Assembly (NCBI GenBank): GCA_052085365.1
Contig: JBQDFP010000001.1
Span: 186,001-250,000, forward strand
DNA from: Canibacter sp052085365
GTDB lineage: Bacteria > Actinomycetota > Actinomycetes > Actinomycetales > Microbacteriaceae
Direction of reading: 5' to 3'
Length of the DNA stretch: 64,000 nt
In this document: positions 34,479 through 43,553 of the stretch, piece by piece
Layout of the letters: each line of letters opens with the position of its first letter
Position numbering within the stretch: position 1 is the first letter of the stretch
The notes under the pieces: model-generated
The model's input: only the letters and a program-made list of their open reading frames with translations
The model's database searches: none
What the model was told of the DNA's origin: nothing
Made by a program: the position numbers and the translations under genes

Positions 34479-35807
34479 ATGTCTCACATTGACACGCTAG
34501 TTATCGGTGCCGGAGTCTCAGGGTTGACCACCGCCCGACTGCTCACACAAGCTGGTCAACGAGTTGTGGTGCTTGAATCGCGAGATCGTATTGGCGGCCG
34601 CGTGTGCTCAGAACAAGATGAGCGAGGAGTAATCACTGACCTCGGTGCCTCTTGGATACACGGTGTTCAAGACGAGCCACTCGCTGAGCTGGTACACAAG
34701 CTGGGTATTGAAACGGTCGAATTTACGGCTGGCGCGCACCAAGCTGGAGGTCGCCCAATAGCGAATTTTTCTTGGAACGGTTCTCGGTTTACTTCCGGTG
34801 AAACTGAGCGGTGGGAGCAAGATATTGCTGAAGTCAAAGGGTTACTTGGCGAGGCAATTTCGAAGCTAGATCGCGGGGTTTCCTTCCAAGAGATCGTGAC
34901 ACAAACGCTGCAATCTCTTCCATGGGATGACACACGTCTTGCCAGAGTCCGGCAATATTTTCGACAGCACCCGGAGGAACAGTACGGAGCAGAATGGGAC
35001 GAGCTCGACGCGCACGGACTGGACTCCGACGAAGTAGTCGGCGATGAGGTAATTTTTCCTAACGGATACAGCCAATTACCTCTTGCACTGGCAGCCGGGC
35101 TCGATATTCGTTTAGGACACTGTGTCTCAAGAATTACCTGGGGAACCAGCGGCGTGGTTGTGCGTGCGAATCATTCCGAGTTCTCTGCAAGTCGGGTTGT
35201 TGTGACGCTTCCTGTCGGGGTACTCCAGCACGGCGACGTCGCGTTTGAGCCGCCTCTACCTGCAGACGTGTCGCTTGCCCTGTCGCGACTGCGTATGAAT
35301 GCGTTCGAAAAAGTGTTTGTCGAGTTTCCTGAACAGTTTTGGGACAATAACGTATACGCACTCCGGCAACACGGTGCTGCTGGCAGCACGTGGCATTCCT
35401 GGTACGACCTGATGCGCGCAACCGGAAAACCGACGTTGCTTGCGTTTGCCGGCGGAAATCATGCCCGCCGCATCATCACACAGTCCAGATCCGAGATCAT
35501 TACGGATGTGTTGAGCGCCCTCACTGCGATGTACGGTGATGCGGTGCCAACACCAACGAAGCTGACAGTAACCAATTGGCAGGACGATCCATTTAGTCGC
35601 GGTTCGTACGCGTACATGACCGTTGGTTCAGCAATTGAAGATCACGACAACTTAGCTTTACCGTTGGGTGACGGTGCGCTTCATATGAGCGGTGAAGCTA
35701 CGTGGGGCGAGGATCCCGCGACGGTTCCGGGCGCGCTACGATCCGGGCACCGCGTAGCGGAACGAATCCTCGGGCAAACGTTAAATATTTTAGATCTCGC
35801 CGATTAA
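34479..35807 (+). CDS. Flavin-containing amine oxidase
   Basis: This is an FAD-dependent oxidase of the monoamine/polyamine oxidase family, 442 residues. The dinucleotide fold is LVIGAGVSGLTTA, followed by RIGGRV and TDLGASWIHG. The C-terminal FAD block is SGEATWGEDPATVPGALRSG. Substrate residues resemble plant/yeast polyamine oxidases more than MAO (inference). GGAAGG lies about 10 nt upstream of the ATG. It follows the cutinase gene by about 85 bases and converges on polA. There is no signal peptide, so it is cytoplasmic. Confidence 0.9.
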   Translation: MSHIDTLVIGAGVSGLTTARLLTQAGQRVVVLESRDRIGGRVCSEQDERGVITDLGASWIHGVQDEPLAELVHKLGIETVEFTAGAHQAGGRPIANFSWNGSRFTSGETERWEQDIAEVKGLLGEAISKLDRGVSFQEIVTQTLQSLPWDDTRLARVRQYFRQHPEEQYGAEWDELDAHGLDSDEVVGDEVIFPNGYSQLPLALAAGLDIRLGHCVSRITWGTSGVVVRANHSEFSASRVVVTLPVGVLQHGDVAFEPPLPADVSLALSRLRMNAFEKVFVEFPEQFWDNNVYALRQHGAAGSTWHSWYDLMRATGKPTLLAFAGGNHARRIITQSRSEIITDVLSALTAMYGDAVPTPTKLTVTNWQDDPFSRGSYAYMTVGSAIEDHDNLALPLGDGALHMSGEATWGEDPATVPGALRSGHRVAERILGQTLNILDLAD

Positions 35808-35841
35808 GAAGCTGGTGGCTGCTTCGAAGAGCTCTATTTCT

Positions 35842-38541
35842 CTAGTGTGCGGCAGTATTCCAGTTGCTTCCCGAGCCTACGGACACATCGAGCGGCACAC
35901 TGATCTCAGCAGCGGTGCCCATCTCTTCGCGGACGAGCTGAGTGAGTGCTTCTTCTTCGCCTGCGACAACTTCAAACATCAGTTCGTCATGAATTTGCAG
36001 AAGCATCTGCGACGCAAATGATTCTTCTCGCATACGCTGTTCAATCCGTACCATGGCGATTTTAATAATGTCTGCTGCGGTTCCCTGAATGGGGGCGTTC
36101 AGCGCTGCTCGCTCTGCGTTTTGTCGCAGCACGCGGTTCGGGCTCGAGAGTTCTGGAAATGGACGTCGACGGCCGAATGTGGTTTCCGTGTAGCCGTCTT
36201 GCTTTGCTTGTTCAACAACTTCGCGCAAGTAGTCTCGCACGCCACCAAAGCGTGTGAAATAGTCTTGCATCAACTGCTTTGCTTCTGCAGCGGTAATCCC
36301 CAGCTGTTTGGACAGTCCAAATGCGCTCAGACCATACGCAAGGCCGTACGACATGGCTTTAACTTTCGACCGCATTTCGCTGGTGACTTCCTCGGGTGAC
36401 ACCCCGAAAATCCGCGATCCAACAAACCTATGTAGATCTTCGCCCGCTTGAAAAGCTTCGATAAGGCCTGCATCACCCGATAGGTGCGCCATTATCCGCA
36501 TTTCAATCTGCGAATAGTCCGCAGTCATCAAAGTTGCATACTCTGACGCATGACTAAAACCTTCGCGTATCCGGCGCCCAGCTTCGCTGCGCACCGGAAT
36601 ATTCTGCAGGTTCGGTTCAGTTGAAGCTAAGCGTCCAGTACTCGCGCCAATCTGAACGAGCGTCGTGTGAATCCGTCCATCAGATTTCACCGCTTTCAGG
36701 AGGCCTTCAATGATTTGACGTAGCTTGTTTGCGTCGCGATGACCGAGCAATGCGTCTAGGAACGGGTGCGTGTTCGTGATTTGTAATTCAGCCAGAGCCG
36801 CCGCATCAGTGGTGTATCCGCTTTTAGTCTTTCGTGTCTTCGGCATATCAAGTTCTTCGAAGAGCACCTTTTGAAGCTGCTTCGGCGATGCTAGGTTTAC
36901 TTCATGACCAATCGCTTCGAATGCTTGTGTCTCGAGGTGTTTGACTTTGTCGGTGAGTTCCGCGTACTGCGATTCAAGTACCGGAACATCAATCTCAACC
37001 CCGCGGAATTCTAGAGTTGCAAGCACGGTGACTAACGGAAGTTCTATATCTTCATATACCTCGCGGGTGCGGCCCTGGAAATGCTCGACAATCGACGCAT
37101 GCAGACGCGAAATAAACCAAGCGATCTCAGACTCGGACACTGTTCCGGTTGGAACGAGCTGGTTGGGATCTTCTTCCGGGAGTTCGTCACCGAGATAGCG
37201 ATATACCGCATCAGCCAAAGACTTTTCTGGCGCGTTAGGACGCACCAGCCATGCTGCAAGCATTGCATCTCCGGCCAGGCCGGCAAGTTTAATCCCCTGA
37301 GAGAGGAGCTTACTGGCAACAGGTTTCGCATCCCAGAAAATTTTAGGTTCAGTGGACTGAAGCCACTGTTCAAACTGCTCATAGTCTCGCCCACCGGGCT
37401 GCCATTCAAATTCAACTCGTGCGTCCATCGTGGAAATACCCACCTGAACCGGTGTGTGCAGCTTTCCATGTTCAGCCAACTGAGCATCAATTTGGACCGC
37501 TGGGTTTTTATGAGTCTGCAACCATTTTCCAAGTTCCTCGTCGATGAGGTGCTTTACATCGGGAAGTGTCACAGGTGAAGAATCATCTGCAGAGTGAGCA
37601 ACTGTAGTCGCATTCGACGAAGAACCGCCCGAAGACGTCGTACCGTCGCTCTCCCCCGCGAGCACCCCAACTCGCTTCAATAAGGTTCGAAACTCAAGTT
37701 TCCCAAACACATCCCGGACTTGGTCCATATCAATGGCACCGCGAGTTAACTCATCCACAGTAAGTTCGAGTTCAACATCACGGACGAGACGGTTAAGCCT
37801 TCGATTACGAACAGCAAGTTCCGAATTTTCTCGCAGGCTCTCCCCAACTTTTCCGCCGATTTCGTCTTTACGGCGCAAAATTTCGTCGAGTGAGCCAAAC
37901 ATGTTGATCCACTTCACAGCAGTTTTTTCTCCAACACGTGGCACGCCGGGAAGATTGTCGCTCGTCTCGCCAACAAGCGCAGCGATCTCAGGATACTGTT
38001 CGGGTCGAACCCCGTAACGCTCCAGGACTTTCTCTGCGTCATATCGGGTTAACTCACGCACGCCCTGTTTGGAAGGGTAGAGCAGCGTCACATTGTCGTC
38101 GACGAGCTGGATAGTGTCGCGGTCGCCCGACACAACGAGCACGCGGTAACCTTTTTCGCTTCCCCGGGTTGACAGCGTCGCAAGGATATCGTCGGCTTCA
38201 AAGTTTTCTTTTTCAATGGTACGAATGCCCATTGCACGTAGCGCGTCCTGGAGAAGTGGAATCTGTCCTTTAAATTCAGGCGGCGTTTCCTTTCGAGTCC
38301 CTTTGTACTCTGGATATTCCTCAGTACGGAACGAATGCCTCGAGATATCGAATGCGACAGCGAGCGCGTCTGGCTGTTCGTTCTGAAGTAAGTTCAGCAA
38401 CATTGAAATGAACCCGTGGATCGCATTCGTATGCTGACCTTCAGAGTTCTGAAAGCTGTCCACAGGGAGTGCATAGAACGCTCGAAATGCGAGCGAGTGG
38501 CCGTCAATGAGCATCAGAGTAGGCTGTTGAGTGTTTGACAC
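35842..38541 (-). CDS. polA: DNA polymerase I with inactive proofreading domain
   Basis: PolA fills gaps and removes RNA primers. The 899-residue protein has an intact 5' nuclease domain (LMLIDGHSLAFRAFYALP ... VSGDRDTIQLVDD) and an intact polymerase domain: motif A MTADYSQIEMRI, motif B KAMSYGLAYG and motif C IHDELMFEV. The 3'-5' exonuclease domain between them lacks DxE (it reads VQIDAQLAE) and the NxxxD block, so proofreading is lost, as in other actinobacterial PolI. The GTG at 38541 is chosen because TACCCT lies 6 nt upstream. The longer frame to 38700 would overlap the divergent thioesterase. Confidence 0.96.
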   Translation of the reverse strand: MSNTQQPTLMLIDGHSLAFRAFYALPVDSFQNSEGQHTNAIHGFISMLLNLLQNEQPDALAVAFDISRHSFRTEEYPEYKGTRKETPPEFKGQIPLLQDALRAMGIRTIEKENFEADDILATLSTRGSEKGYRVLVVSGDRDTIQLVDDNVTLLYPSKQGVRELTRYDAEKVLERYGVRPEQYPEIAALVGETSDNLPGVPRVGEKTAVKWINMFGSLDEILRRKDEIGGKVGESLRENSELAVRNRRLNRLVRDVELELTVDELTRGAIDMDQVRDVFGKLEFRTLLKRVGVLAGESDGTTSSGGSSSNATTVAHSADDSSPVTLPDVKHLIDEELGKWLQTHKNPAVQIDAQLAEHGKLHTPVQVGISTMDARVEFEWQPGGRDYEQFEQWLQSTEPKIFWDAKPVASKLLSQGIKLAGLAGDAMLAAWLVRPNAPEKSLADAVYRYLGDELPEEDPNQLVPTGTVSESEIAWFISRLHASIVEHFQGRTREVYEDIELPLVTVLATLEFRGVEIDVPVLESQYAELTDKVKHLETQAFEAIGHEVNLASPKQLQKVLFEELDMPKTRKTKSGYTTDAAALAELQITNTHPFLDALLGHRDANKLRQIIEGLLKAVKSDGRIHTTLVQIGASTGRLASTEPNLQNIPVRSEAGRRIREGFSHASEYATLMTADYSQIEMRIMAHLSGDAGLIEAFQAGEDLHRFVGSRIFGVSPEEVTSEMRSKVKAMSYGLAYGLSAFGLSKQLGITAAEAKQLMQDYFTRFGGVRDYLREVVEQAKQDGYTETTFGRRRPFPELSSPNRVLRQNAERAALNAPIQGTAADIIKIAMVRIEQRMREESFASQMLLQIHDELMFEVVAGEEEALTQLVREEMGTAAEISVPLDVSVGSGSNWNTAAH

Positions 38542-38547
38542 ACTTCT

Positions 38548-38553
38548 AGGGTA
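38548..38553 (-). promoter_or_regulatory. -10-like hexamer of polA
   Basis: TACCCT on the minus strand lies 6 nt before the GTG. No ribosome site is present. Confidence 0.45.
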
Positions 38554-38606
38554 GCTGGTGCAACCGACATTGCATCCGGCAAGTTTCAAGCTGAAAGGAC
38601 ATACGC

Positions 38607-39062
38607 GTGGGCGTGAGTACTGTAGAACCCAAGAAAGACCCCGAAAAATACCTGCGAGAGCGAGGCTTCGGCGCTCTCGCAGACCGTATGGGAATAGCAC
38701 CCATTGAGTTCAATTCAGAACGCGCGATTGCTCGCATGCCTGTCGCCGGCAATACCCAACCACTCATGTTGCTGCACGGTGGCGCATATGTGGTACTAGC
38801 TGAAACACTCGGATCGATGCACGCCAATTTTCTCGCGCCTGAAGGGTGTGTCGCAGTGGGCGTCGACTTGAATGCCACACACACTGCGTCTGCCACGGAG
38901 GGAAGCGTCACCGGCGTCTGCACACCAATTCACGTCGGCCGTTCACTCACTGTGCATGAAATCGTCATTACGCGTGACACGGACGGAAAGCGCTGTTCCA
39001 CCGTCCGAATCACGAACTTCATAAAGAAGTCACCAAAAACGAGCTCAGTCAGCAGTCGCTAA
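38607..39062 (+). CDS. PaaI-type hotdog thioesterase
   Basis: This 151-residue hotdog-fold protein resembles PaaI/YbdB thioesterases that hydrolyse aryl- or acyl-CoA. The active-site segment is QPLMLLHGGAYVVLAETLGS, with the conserved HGG and the downstream Glu. The core strand includes CVAVGVDLNATH. GTG start at 38607 with AAAGGA upstream. Divergent from polA; pdtaR converges from the other side with a shared terminator. The substrate is unknown. Confidence 0.88.
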   Translation: MGVSTVEPKKDPEKYLRERGFGALADRMGIAPIEFNSERAIARMPVAGNTQPLMLLHGGAYVVLAETLGSMHANFLAPEGCVAVGVDLNATHTASATEGSVTGVCTPIHVGRSLTVHEIVITRDTDGKRCSTVRITNFIKKSPKTSSVSSR

Positions 39063-39077
39063 CCTGAAGCCTTAATA

Positions 39078-39112
39078 GAAACGCGCGAGCCAGATTGTGG
39101 CTCGCGCGTTTC
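39078..39112. terminator. Bidirectional terminator between thioesterase and pdtaR
   Basis: A perfect 15-bp stem (39078-39092 with 39098-39112) with a 5-nt loop lies between two convergent genes. T-rich flanks occur on both sides (TTTCTATT on the minus strand), so it likely serves both. Confidence 0.9.
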
Positions 39113-39130
39113 TCAAGTGCAGGAAGGACC

Positions 39131-39736
39131 TTATTCCTTGTCCTTCTTTTGACCCAGTTGATCAATGATGGTTTTCGCAACGTCCTGCATTGTCAAACGA
39201 CGGTCCATAGAAGCTTTCTGAATCCATCGGAATGCTTCCGGCTCGCTTAAGCCCATTTTGTCATTCAAGATACCTTTCGCGCGATCGACAAGCTTACGTG
39301 TTTCAAAACGTTCAGCGAGGTCAGCGACCTCGCTTTCGAGCTGGGTCAGCTGGTCAAAACGTGCGATGGCAATCTCGATCGCGGGCAGCAAGTCTGCCGG
39401 GGTAAACGGCTTCACGACATATGCAAGAGCTCCCGCTTCGGTAGCGCGCTCAACAAGTTCGCTCTGGCTAAACGCGGTGAGCAATACGACTGGCGCGGCA
39501 TGATCTTTATTGATCTTCTCAGCTGCAGAGATCCCATCCAGCTTCGGCATCTTGACATCCATGATGACAACGTCAGGTTCGTGTTCCTCAACGAGACGAA
39601 TCGCTTCTTCACCGTCCCCGGCTTCACCGACGACATCAAAGCCGTGCTCTTTTAGAGTCTCGACTATGTCTAACCGGATTAGGGACTCGTCTTCTGCGAC
39701 AACTACACGGCGCCGCGTTTTGCTCTCTTCGCTCAC
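39131..39736 (-). CDS. pdtaR: ANTAR-type response regulator PdtaR
   Basis: PdtaR is a two-component regulator that acts on RNA. The receiver domain is residues 8-125 with phospho-acceptor Asp60 (VIMDVKMPKLDG), acidic pocket AEDES and Lys in VVKPFTP. The C-terminal ANTAR domain (about 145-195, KLVDRAKGILNDKMGLSEPEAFRWIQ) binds tandem hairpins to prevent termination. Its partner kinase PdtaS is not in the window. The GTG start has TAGGCT 7 nt upstream; AGGAG is too close to act as a ribosome site. No clear ANTAR dual-hairpin target was seen nearby. Confidence 0.94.
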   Translation of the reverse strand: MSEESKTRRRVVVAEDESLIRLDIVETLKEHGFDVVGEAGDGEEAIRLVEEHEPDVVIMDVKMPKLDGISAAEKINKDHAAPVVLLTAFSQSELVERATEAGALAYVVKPFTPADLLPAIEIAIARFDQLTQLESEVADLAERFETRKLVDRAKGILNDKMGLSEPEAFRWIQKASMDRRLTMQDVAKTIIDQLGQKKDKE

Positions 39737-39743
39737 GCTCCTA

Positions 39744-39749
39744 AGCCTA
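39744..39749 (-). promoter_or_regulatory. -10-like hexamer of pdtaR
   Basis: TAGGCT on the minus strand lies 7 nt before the GTG. Confidence 0.45.
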
Positions 39750-39922
39750 CGTCAAATGCTGTGACAGTCGCACAAATACACGCGGCAATTTCGCTGGGGG
39801 CTCACACAGAACTCACCAAATCACCGATTTTCACAGTGTTTCACAAGCAATTGCGCATTTTTATGTTTGTTATTTTTCTTGGCCGCTATCTGTGCGGTAC
39901 GATTGCGGAGTACGTTTTGTAC

Positions 39923-40004
39923 GCCGGATTGGCGGAATTGGTAGACGCGACGCACTCAAAATGCGTTGTCGAAAGACGTGCGGGTTCAAGTCCCGCATCC
40001 GGTA
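39923..40004 (+). tRNA. tRNA-Leu (anticodon CAA)
   Basis: The class II tRNA folds with acceptor GCCGGAT/ATCCGGT (first pair G:U), D-loop AATTGGTAGACG, anticodon loop CTCAAAA giving CAA (reads UUG), a long variable arm TGTCGAAAGACG, and T-arm GCGGG-TTCAAGT-CCCGC. The discriminator A73 is followed by CCG, so the full CCA is not encoded. A TACGAT hexamer about 20 bases upstream may be its -10. The rest of the roughly 190-base gap back to pdtaR shows nothing else. Confidence 0.96.
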
Positions 40005-40041
40005 CCGAACATATGTGTCAGTAGAGTCCTGAGAAGACTCA

Positions 40042-40047
40042 TATGAT
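40042..40047 (+). promoter_or_regulatory. -10-like hexamer of the EamA transporter
   Basis: TATGAT lies 6 nt before the ATG at 40054 and helps choose that start over the in-frame GTG at 40048. Confidence 0.45.
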
Positions 40048-40053
40048 GTGGTC

Positions 40054-40956
40054 ATGGCTGACTATGAATACACGCATTCCACGCAGATTCCGGTTATACA
40101 ACCGAAGAGACGTGTGCGAAACGAGGGTGCGCTCGGCGTATCCTTAGCCATCTCAGGAACCGTGAGTGCACAATTCGGTGCGAGCCTCGGCGCGCTTGCG
40201 TTCCCCACCATAGGCCCTATCGGTGTGGTCACTTTGCGCCAGATAATTTCCGGCACAATACTCGCTATCTCCGTTCGGCCAAAACTGGCGAACTTGACTC
40301 GGGCAGACTGGCTGCTCACACTCCTATTAACACTCGCGATGGGTTCCATGAACACCTTCGTCTACTTTGCAATAGATCAAATTGGCCTCGGGCTAGCCAT
40401 TACGCTCGAGTTCTTGGGTCCGCTCGCAATCGCAATAGCCGCGTCACGACGGTTGCGTGATTCCCTACTTGTCTTAGCTGTCGCAATTGGCGTTGTCGTG
40501 CTGGTGAGCCCGGGCCCCACGACCAACATCTTTGGCGTGTCGATGGCGCTAATTGCCGCAGCTAGTTGGGCTTGCTACATTCTGCTCAATCGGGCGCTCA
40601 GCGTAAGAACTGTGGGGGTCGAAGGAGTTGCGGTAGCAACCATGGTGGGTGCTGTGATTTGGATCCCCATTGCCGTGATTTGGTTTATGCAGCGTCCCTT
40701 GACACTCGCGGCCGCATTACTTGCGTTAGCGTGCGCGTTACTTTCATCAGCGTTGCCGTTCTCGACAGATTCACTCGCCCTGAGGCGTATTCCACCAGCG
40801 CTATTTGGCACGCTCAGCAGCTTCAACCCAGTTTGGGCAGCACTCATCGGCGTCCTGGTTCTTGGCCAGTTTCTCGACCCCCACGAGTGGATCGGGATGA
40901 CCATCATCGTCGCGAGTAACGTGATTATCACGCTGTCGACGTTCAGGAAGAAATAA
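40054..40956 (+). CDS. EamA/RhtA-family exporter
   Basis: This is a 300-residue inner-membrane transporter of the drug/metabolite superfamily, most like RhtA, which exports threonine and homoserine. About ten hydrophobic helices form two EamA repeats. Typical blocks are GPIGVVTLRQIISG, LGLAITLEFLGPLAIA, AASWACYILLNRALS and PPALFGTLSSFNPVWAALIG. The ATG at 40054 is supported by the hexamer upstream; a GTG at 40048 would add two residues. It follows tRNA-Leu by 49 bases and converges on pyk. Confidence 0.88.
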   Translation: MADYEYTHSTQIPVIQPKRRVRNEGALGVSLAISGTVSAQFGASLGALAFPTIGPIGVVTLRQIISGTILAISVRPKLANLTRADWLLTLLLTLAMGSMNTFVYFAIDQIGLGLAITLEFLGPLAIAIAASRRLRDSLLVLAVAIGVVVLVSPGPTTNIFGVSMALIAAASWACYILLNRALSVRTVGVEGVAVATMVGAVIWIPIAVIWFMQRPLTLAAALLALACALLSSALPFSTDSLALRRIPPALFGTLSSFNPVWAALIGVLVLGQFLDPHEWIGMTIIVASNVIITLSTFRKK

Positions 40957-40989
40957 TCGTTCATCCTGAATGCGCAAACGAGGGTACGT

Positions 40990-42456
40990 CTAGTCGTGTG
41001 GTTCAGTTAAGAAGCTGCGCGGCCGTGCATCTGGAAGCTGTCCAGTAGCCTCGCCCATTCGATGAATACGCAGCGTATTCGTCGTCCCGGTAATTCCAGG
41101 GGGTGTGCCACACACGATGAGCACAGTCTCACCAATTTCACATTTGTGGTTCTGGAGTAAAATCTTGTCCACTTGCTCAAACATCTGGTCAGTGCTGTCG
41201 ACACGGTCCACGAGGAAGCTTCGTGCACCCCATGTCAGTTCCATGCGACGACGAATGTCTTTCGAAGGCGTGAATCCCAGAATCGGCATCGGTCTGCGCA
41301 GGCGAGACATACGACGAACAGTGTCGCCAGATTCAGTGAACACGCACAGGTACCGCGTCCCAATGAAGTCGGCAACTTCGCTAGCGGCAAGTGTTAGCGC
41401 GCCTCCCTGTGTACGTGGACTAGTGCCAAGTGGGTCAATACGATCAAGTGCGTGGTCTTCGGTCGCTTCGATAATTCTTGCCATAGTTTCGACTGCCTGT
41501 ATGGGATAAGCACCCACACTGGTTTCACCCGAAAGCATGACAGCATCTGCACCGTCAAGAACCGCATTCGCGCAGTCTGATGCTTCTGCGCGTGTTGGGC
41601 GCGGGCTCTCAATCATTGACTCGAGTACCTGCGTCGCGACTACAACAGGTTTAGCGTTTCGGCGTGCAATATTTACGGCTTCCGCCTGCACGAGTGGCAC
41701 CTGTTCAAGAGGCAGTTCAACACCTAAGTCACCTCGAGCTACCATAATGCCGTCGAAGGCATCAACGATAGATTCAAGATTTTCGACCGCCTGCGGTTTC
41801 TCAATTTTGGCGATAACGGGAAGTCTTTTGCCAACCTCTTGCATAATTTCGTGAACGCGTTCGATGTCTTGGGCTGAGCGAACAAACGAAAGTGCAATGT
41901 AGTCAGCGCCGAGATTCAATGCAAAGCGAAGATCATCTTCATCTTTTTCTGATAGTGCGGGAACGTTTACGGCAACGCCCGGAAGGTTAATTCCTTTATT
42001 GTTCGAAACCGTACCTGGGATGAGCACCTCGGTGTACACCGTGTCCTCGGTTACTTGAGTCGCACGGAGTGCAACCTTACCGTCGTCGATGAGAAGTGGA
42101 TCTCCCACCTCTACATCACCTGCAAGCCCTTTGTATGTGGTGCTGCTGATTTCTCGATTACCGACGATGTCCCGAGTGGTGATCGCAAACGGGTCGCCTT
42201 CTTCAAGATCGTACGGGCCGTCCTCAAAAGTTCCGAGACGAATCTTTGGTCCTTGTAAGTCGGCGAGCACCGCAATTGGTCGGTTGACTTCTTGTTCTGC
42301 ACGACGAATATTGCGGTAGACACCCTCGTGTACGTTGTGCGTGCCGTGTGACATGTTCAGCCGCGCGACATTTACACCGGCTTCGAGTAATTCAAGTGTC
42401 CTGTCGTAGCTTGAGACTGCTGGGCCCCAGGTGGCAACAATTTTTGCGTGGCGCAT
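40990..42456 (-). CDS. pyk: Pyruvate kinase
   Basis: Pyk makes pyruvate and ATP from phosphoenolpyruvate and ADP, ending glycolysis. The 488-residue enzyme has VARLNMSHGTHNVH at the phosphate-binding loop, IAKIEKPQAVENL with the catalytic Lys, the signature VARGDLGVELP, and ATQVLESMIESPRPTRAEASDCANAV. The N-terminal block, often CTxGPxT in other kinases, reads ATWGPAVSS here. It lies 30 bases after lgt on the same strand, so it may be cotranscribed with the trp-lgt genes; AGAAAG precedes the ATG. Confidence 0.96.
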   Translation of the reverse strand: MRHAKIVATWGPAVSSYDRTLELLEAGVNVARLNMSHGTHNVHEGVYRNIRRAEQEVNRPIAVLADLQGPKIRLGTFEDGPYDLEEGDPFAITTRDIVGNREISSTTYKGLAGDVEVGDPLLIDDGKVALRATQVTEDTVYTEVLIPGTVSNNKGINLPGVAVNVPALSEKDEDDLRFALNLGADYIALSFVRSAQDIERVHEIMQEVGKRLPVIAKIEKPQAVENLESIVDAFDGIMVARGDLGVELPLEQVPLVQAEAVNIARRNAKPVVVATQVLESMIESPRPTRAEASDCANAVLDGADAVMLSGETSVGAYPIQAVETMARIIEATEDHALDRIDPLGTSPRTQGGALTLAASEVADFIGTRYLCVFTESGDTVRRMSRLRRPMPILGFTPSKDIRRRMELTWGARSFLVDRVDSTDQMFEQVDKILLQNHKCEIGETVLIVCGTPPGITGTTNTLRIHRMGEATGQLPDARPRSFLTEPHD

Positions 42457-42486
42457 GAAACGTACTTTCTGGGCGATGCCCGCTAC

Positions 42487-43461
42487 TTATTTGACGGTTG
42501 GGCTTTCAGACTCAATGTCTTCCGATTCAGCCTCTGAGTCATCCTCAACTGTTATAGGTGCGAATACGTGGTGGTATTCGTCAGGATTATCCGTCTTTGA
42601 ATGGTTGTTCTTATTCGGATGTTGACGTCCGGGCAGGTACACCGTTGTTTCGATGCCCGTGTGACGCTTTGTCTGTACCACGATAATAACAATGCCGATG
42701 ATGATCGCGGCAAGTGCTGCAAGTTGATTTGTCCGCAACCCGAGAAGGATGAAGCTCGGATCCAGACGCATGCCCTCGATCCAGAACCGGCCAATGCCGT
42801 ACCAAATGAGATACATTCCGAAGAACTTACCCCAGCGCGGTTGGAAACGCTTTTCAATGGTGAGCAAAATTATTACGCCGAGAACGTTCCACACGATTTC
42901 GTACAAGAACGTCGGATGCATGAGCGTTCCTTCGGGAAGTCCGATCGGAAACGCAGCGTTGGTCGATTCAATTTCGAGGCCCCAGGGAAGTGTGGTGGGT
43001 CCCCCGAAGAGTTCATGGTTGAAATAGTTACCAAGTCGACCAAATGCCTGTGCGAGCAGGAGTCCCGGGACGAGCGCGTCTGCAAACGACCAGAACCGTA
43101 CTCCGTTAAGTCGAGAGGCGATCAGTACACCGAGTCCGCCACCAATCAAAGCGCCGAAAATGGCAATGCCACCATTCCAGACAGCGAAAATTTCGGTGAA
43201 GTCCTTGCCTGGGCCAACGTAATCACCCCAGTGTGTCACCACGTGATAGAAGCGAGCACACACGATGCCGAGCACCACAGCCCACACTGCGAAGTCAATA
43301 ACTGCGCCTTTTTCCCCGCCTCGTTTGCCAAGGCGGTTCGCCGCCACTATCGCCGCGATAACAATGCCAGCAATAATGCAAAGCGCATACAAATAGATGC
43401 GGATTGGACCGAGCTGCCAGAACTGCAGGTCGGGGCTCGGGATACTTGCCGGCAAAATCAT
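42487..43461 (-). CDS. lgt: Prolipoprotein diacylglyceryl transferase
   Basis: Lgt attaches diacylglycerol to lipobox cysteines in the membrane, the first step of lipoprotein maturation. The signature GRLGNYFNHELFGGPTTLPWG contains the essential Arg/Asn residues, and about seven membrane helices are visible. An acidic tail (EDDSEAESEDIESESPTVK) extends it to 324 residues. The ATG at 43461 follows AAGAG; a GTG at 43476 adds five residues. trpA ends about 90 bases upstream. The window itself encodes at least two probable substrates (the cutinase and the 63.2-kb lipoprotein). Confidence 0.95.
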   Translation of the reverse strand: MILPASIPSPDLQFWQLGPIRIYLYALCIIAGIVIAAIVAANRLGKRGGEKGAVIDFAVWAVVLGIVCARFYHVVTHWGDYVGPGKDFTEIFAVWNGGIAIFGALIGGGLGVLIASRLNGVRFWSFADALVPGLLLAQAFGRLGNYFNHELFGGPTTLPWGLEIESTNAAFPIGLPEGTLMHPTFLYEIVWNVLGVIILLTIEKRFQPRWGKFFGMYLIWYGIGRFWIEGMRLDPSFILLGLRTNQLAALAAIIIGIVIIVVQTKRHTGIETTVYLPGRQHPNKNNHSKTDNPDEYHHVFAPITVEDDSEAESEDIESESPTVK

Positions 43462-43553
43462 CCACTCTTCTTTCACGTAACGATCAAACTACCGTTGATA
43501 TCTTACCCACCCTGGTCCACGTGACGTGCAGCAGACTTTCAGTGCGCGTGAAA

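Noticed and set aside
38541..38700. Extended N-terminus of PolA
   Set aside because: It would overlap the divergent thioesterase gene. The GTG at 38541 has the -10 spacing seen elsewhere and gives the normal PolI start.
40023..40040. GAGTC/GACTC inverted repeat between tRNA-Leu and the EamA gene
   Set aside because: The 5-bp arms are too short to support a terminator or operator call.
39870..40055. Minus-strand open frame with MRDLNPHVFRQRILSASRL
   Set aside because: It is the antisense translation of tRNA-Leu, a common false gene.
42601..43524. A 307-codon open frame on the plus strand, opposite lgt
   Set aside because: It lies entirely over lgt, has no family resemblance and its composition follows the antisense of membrane helices.
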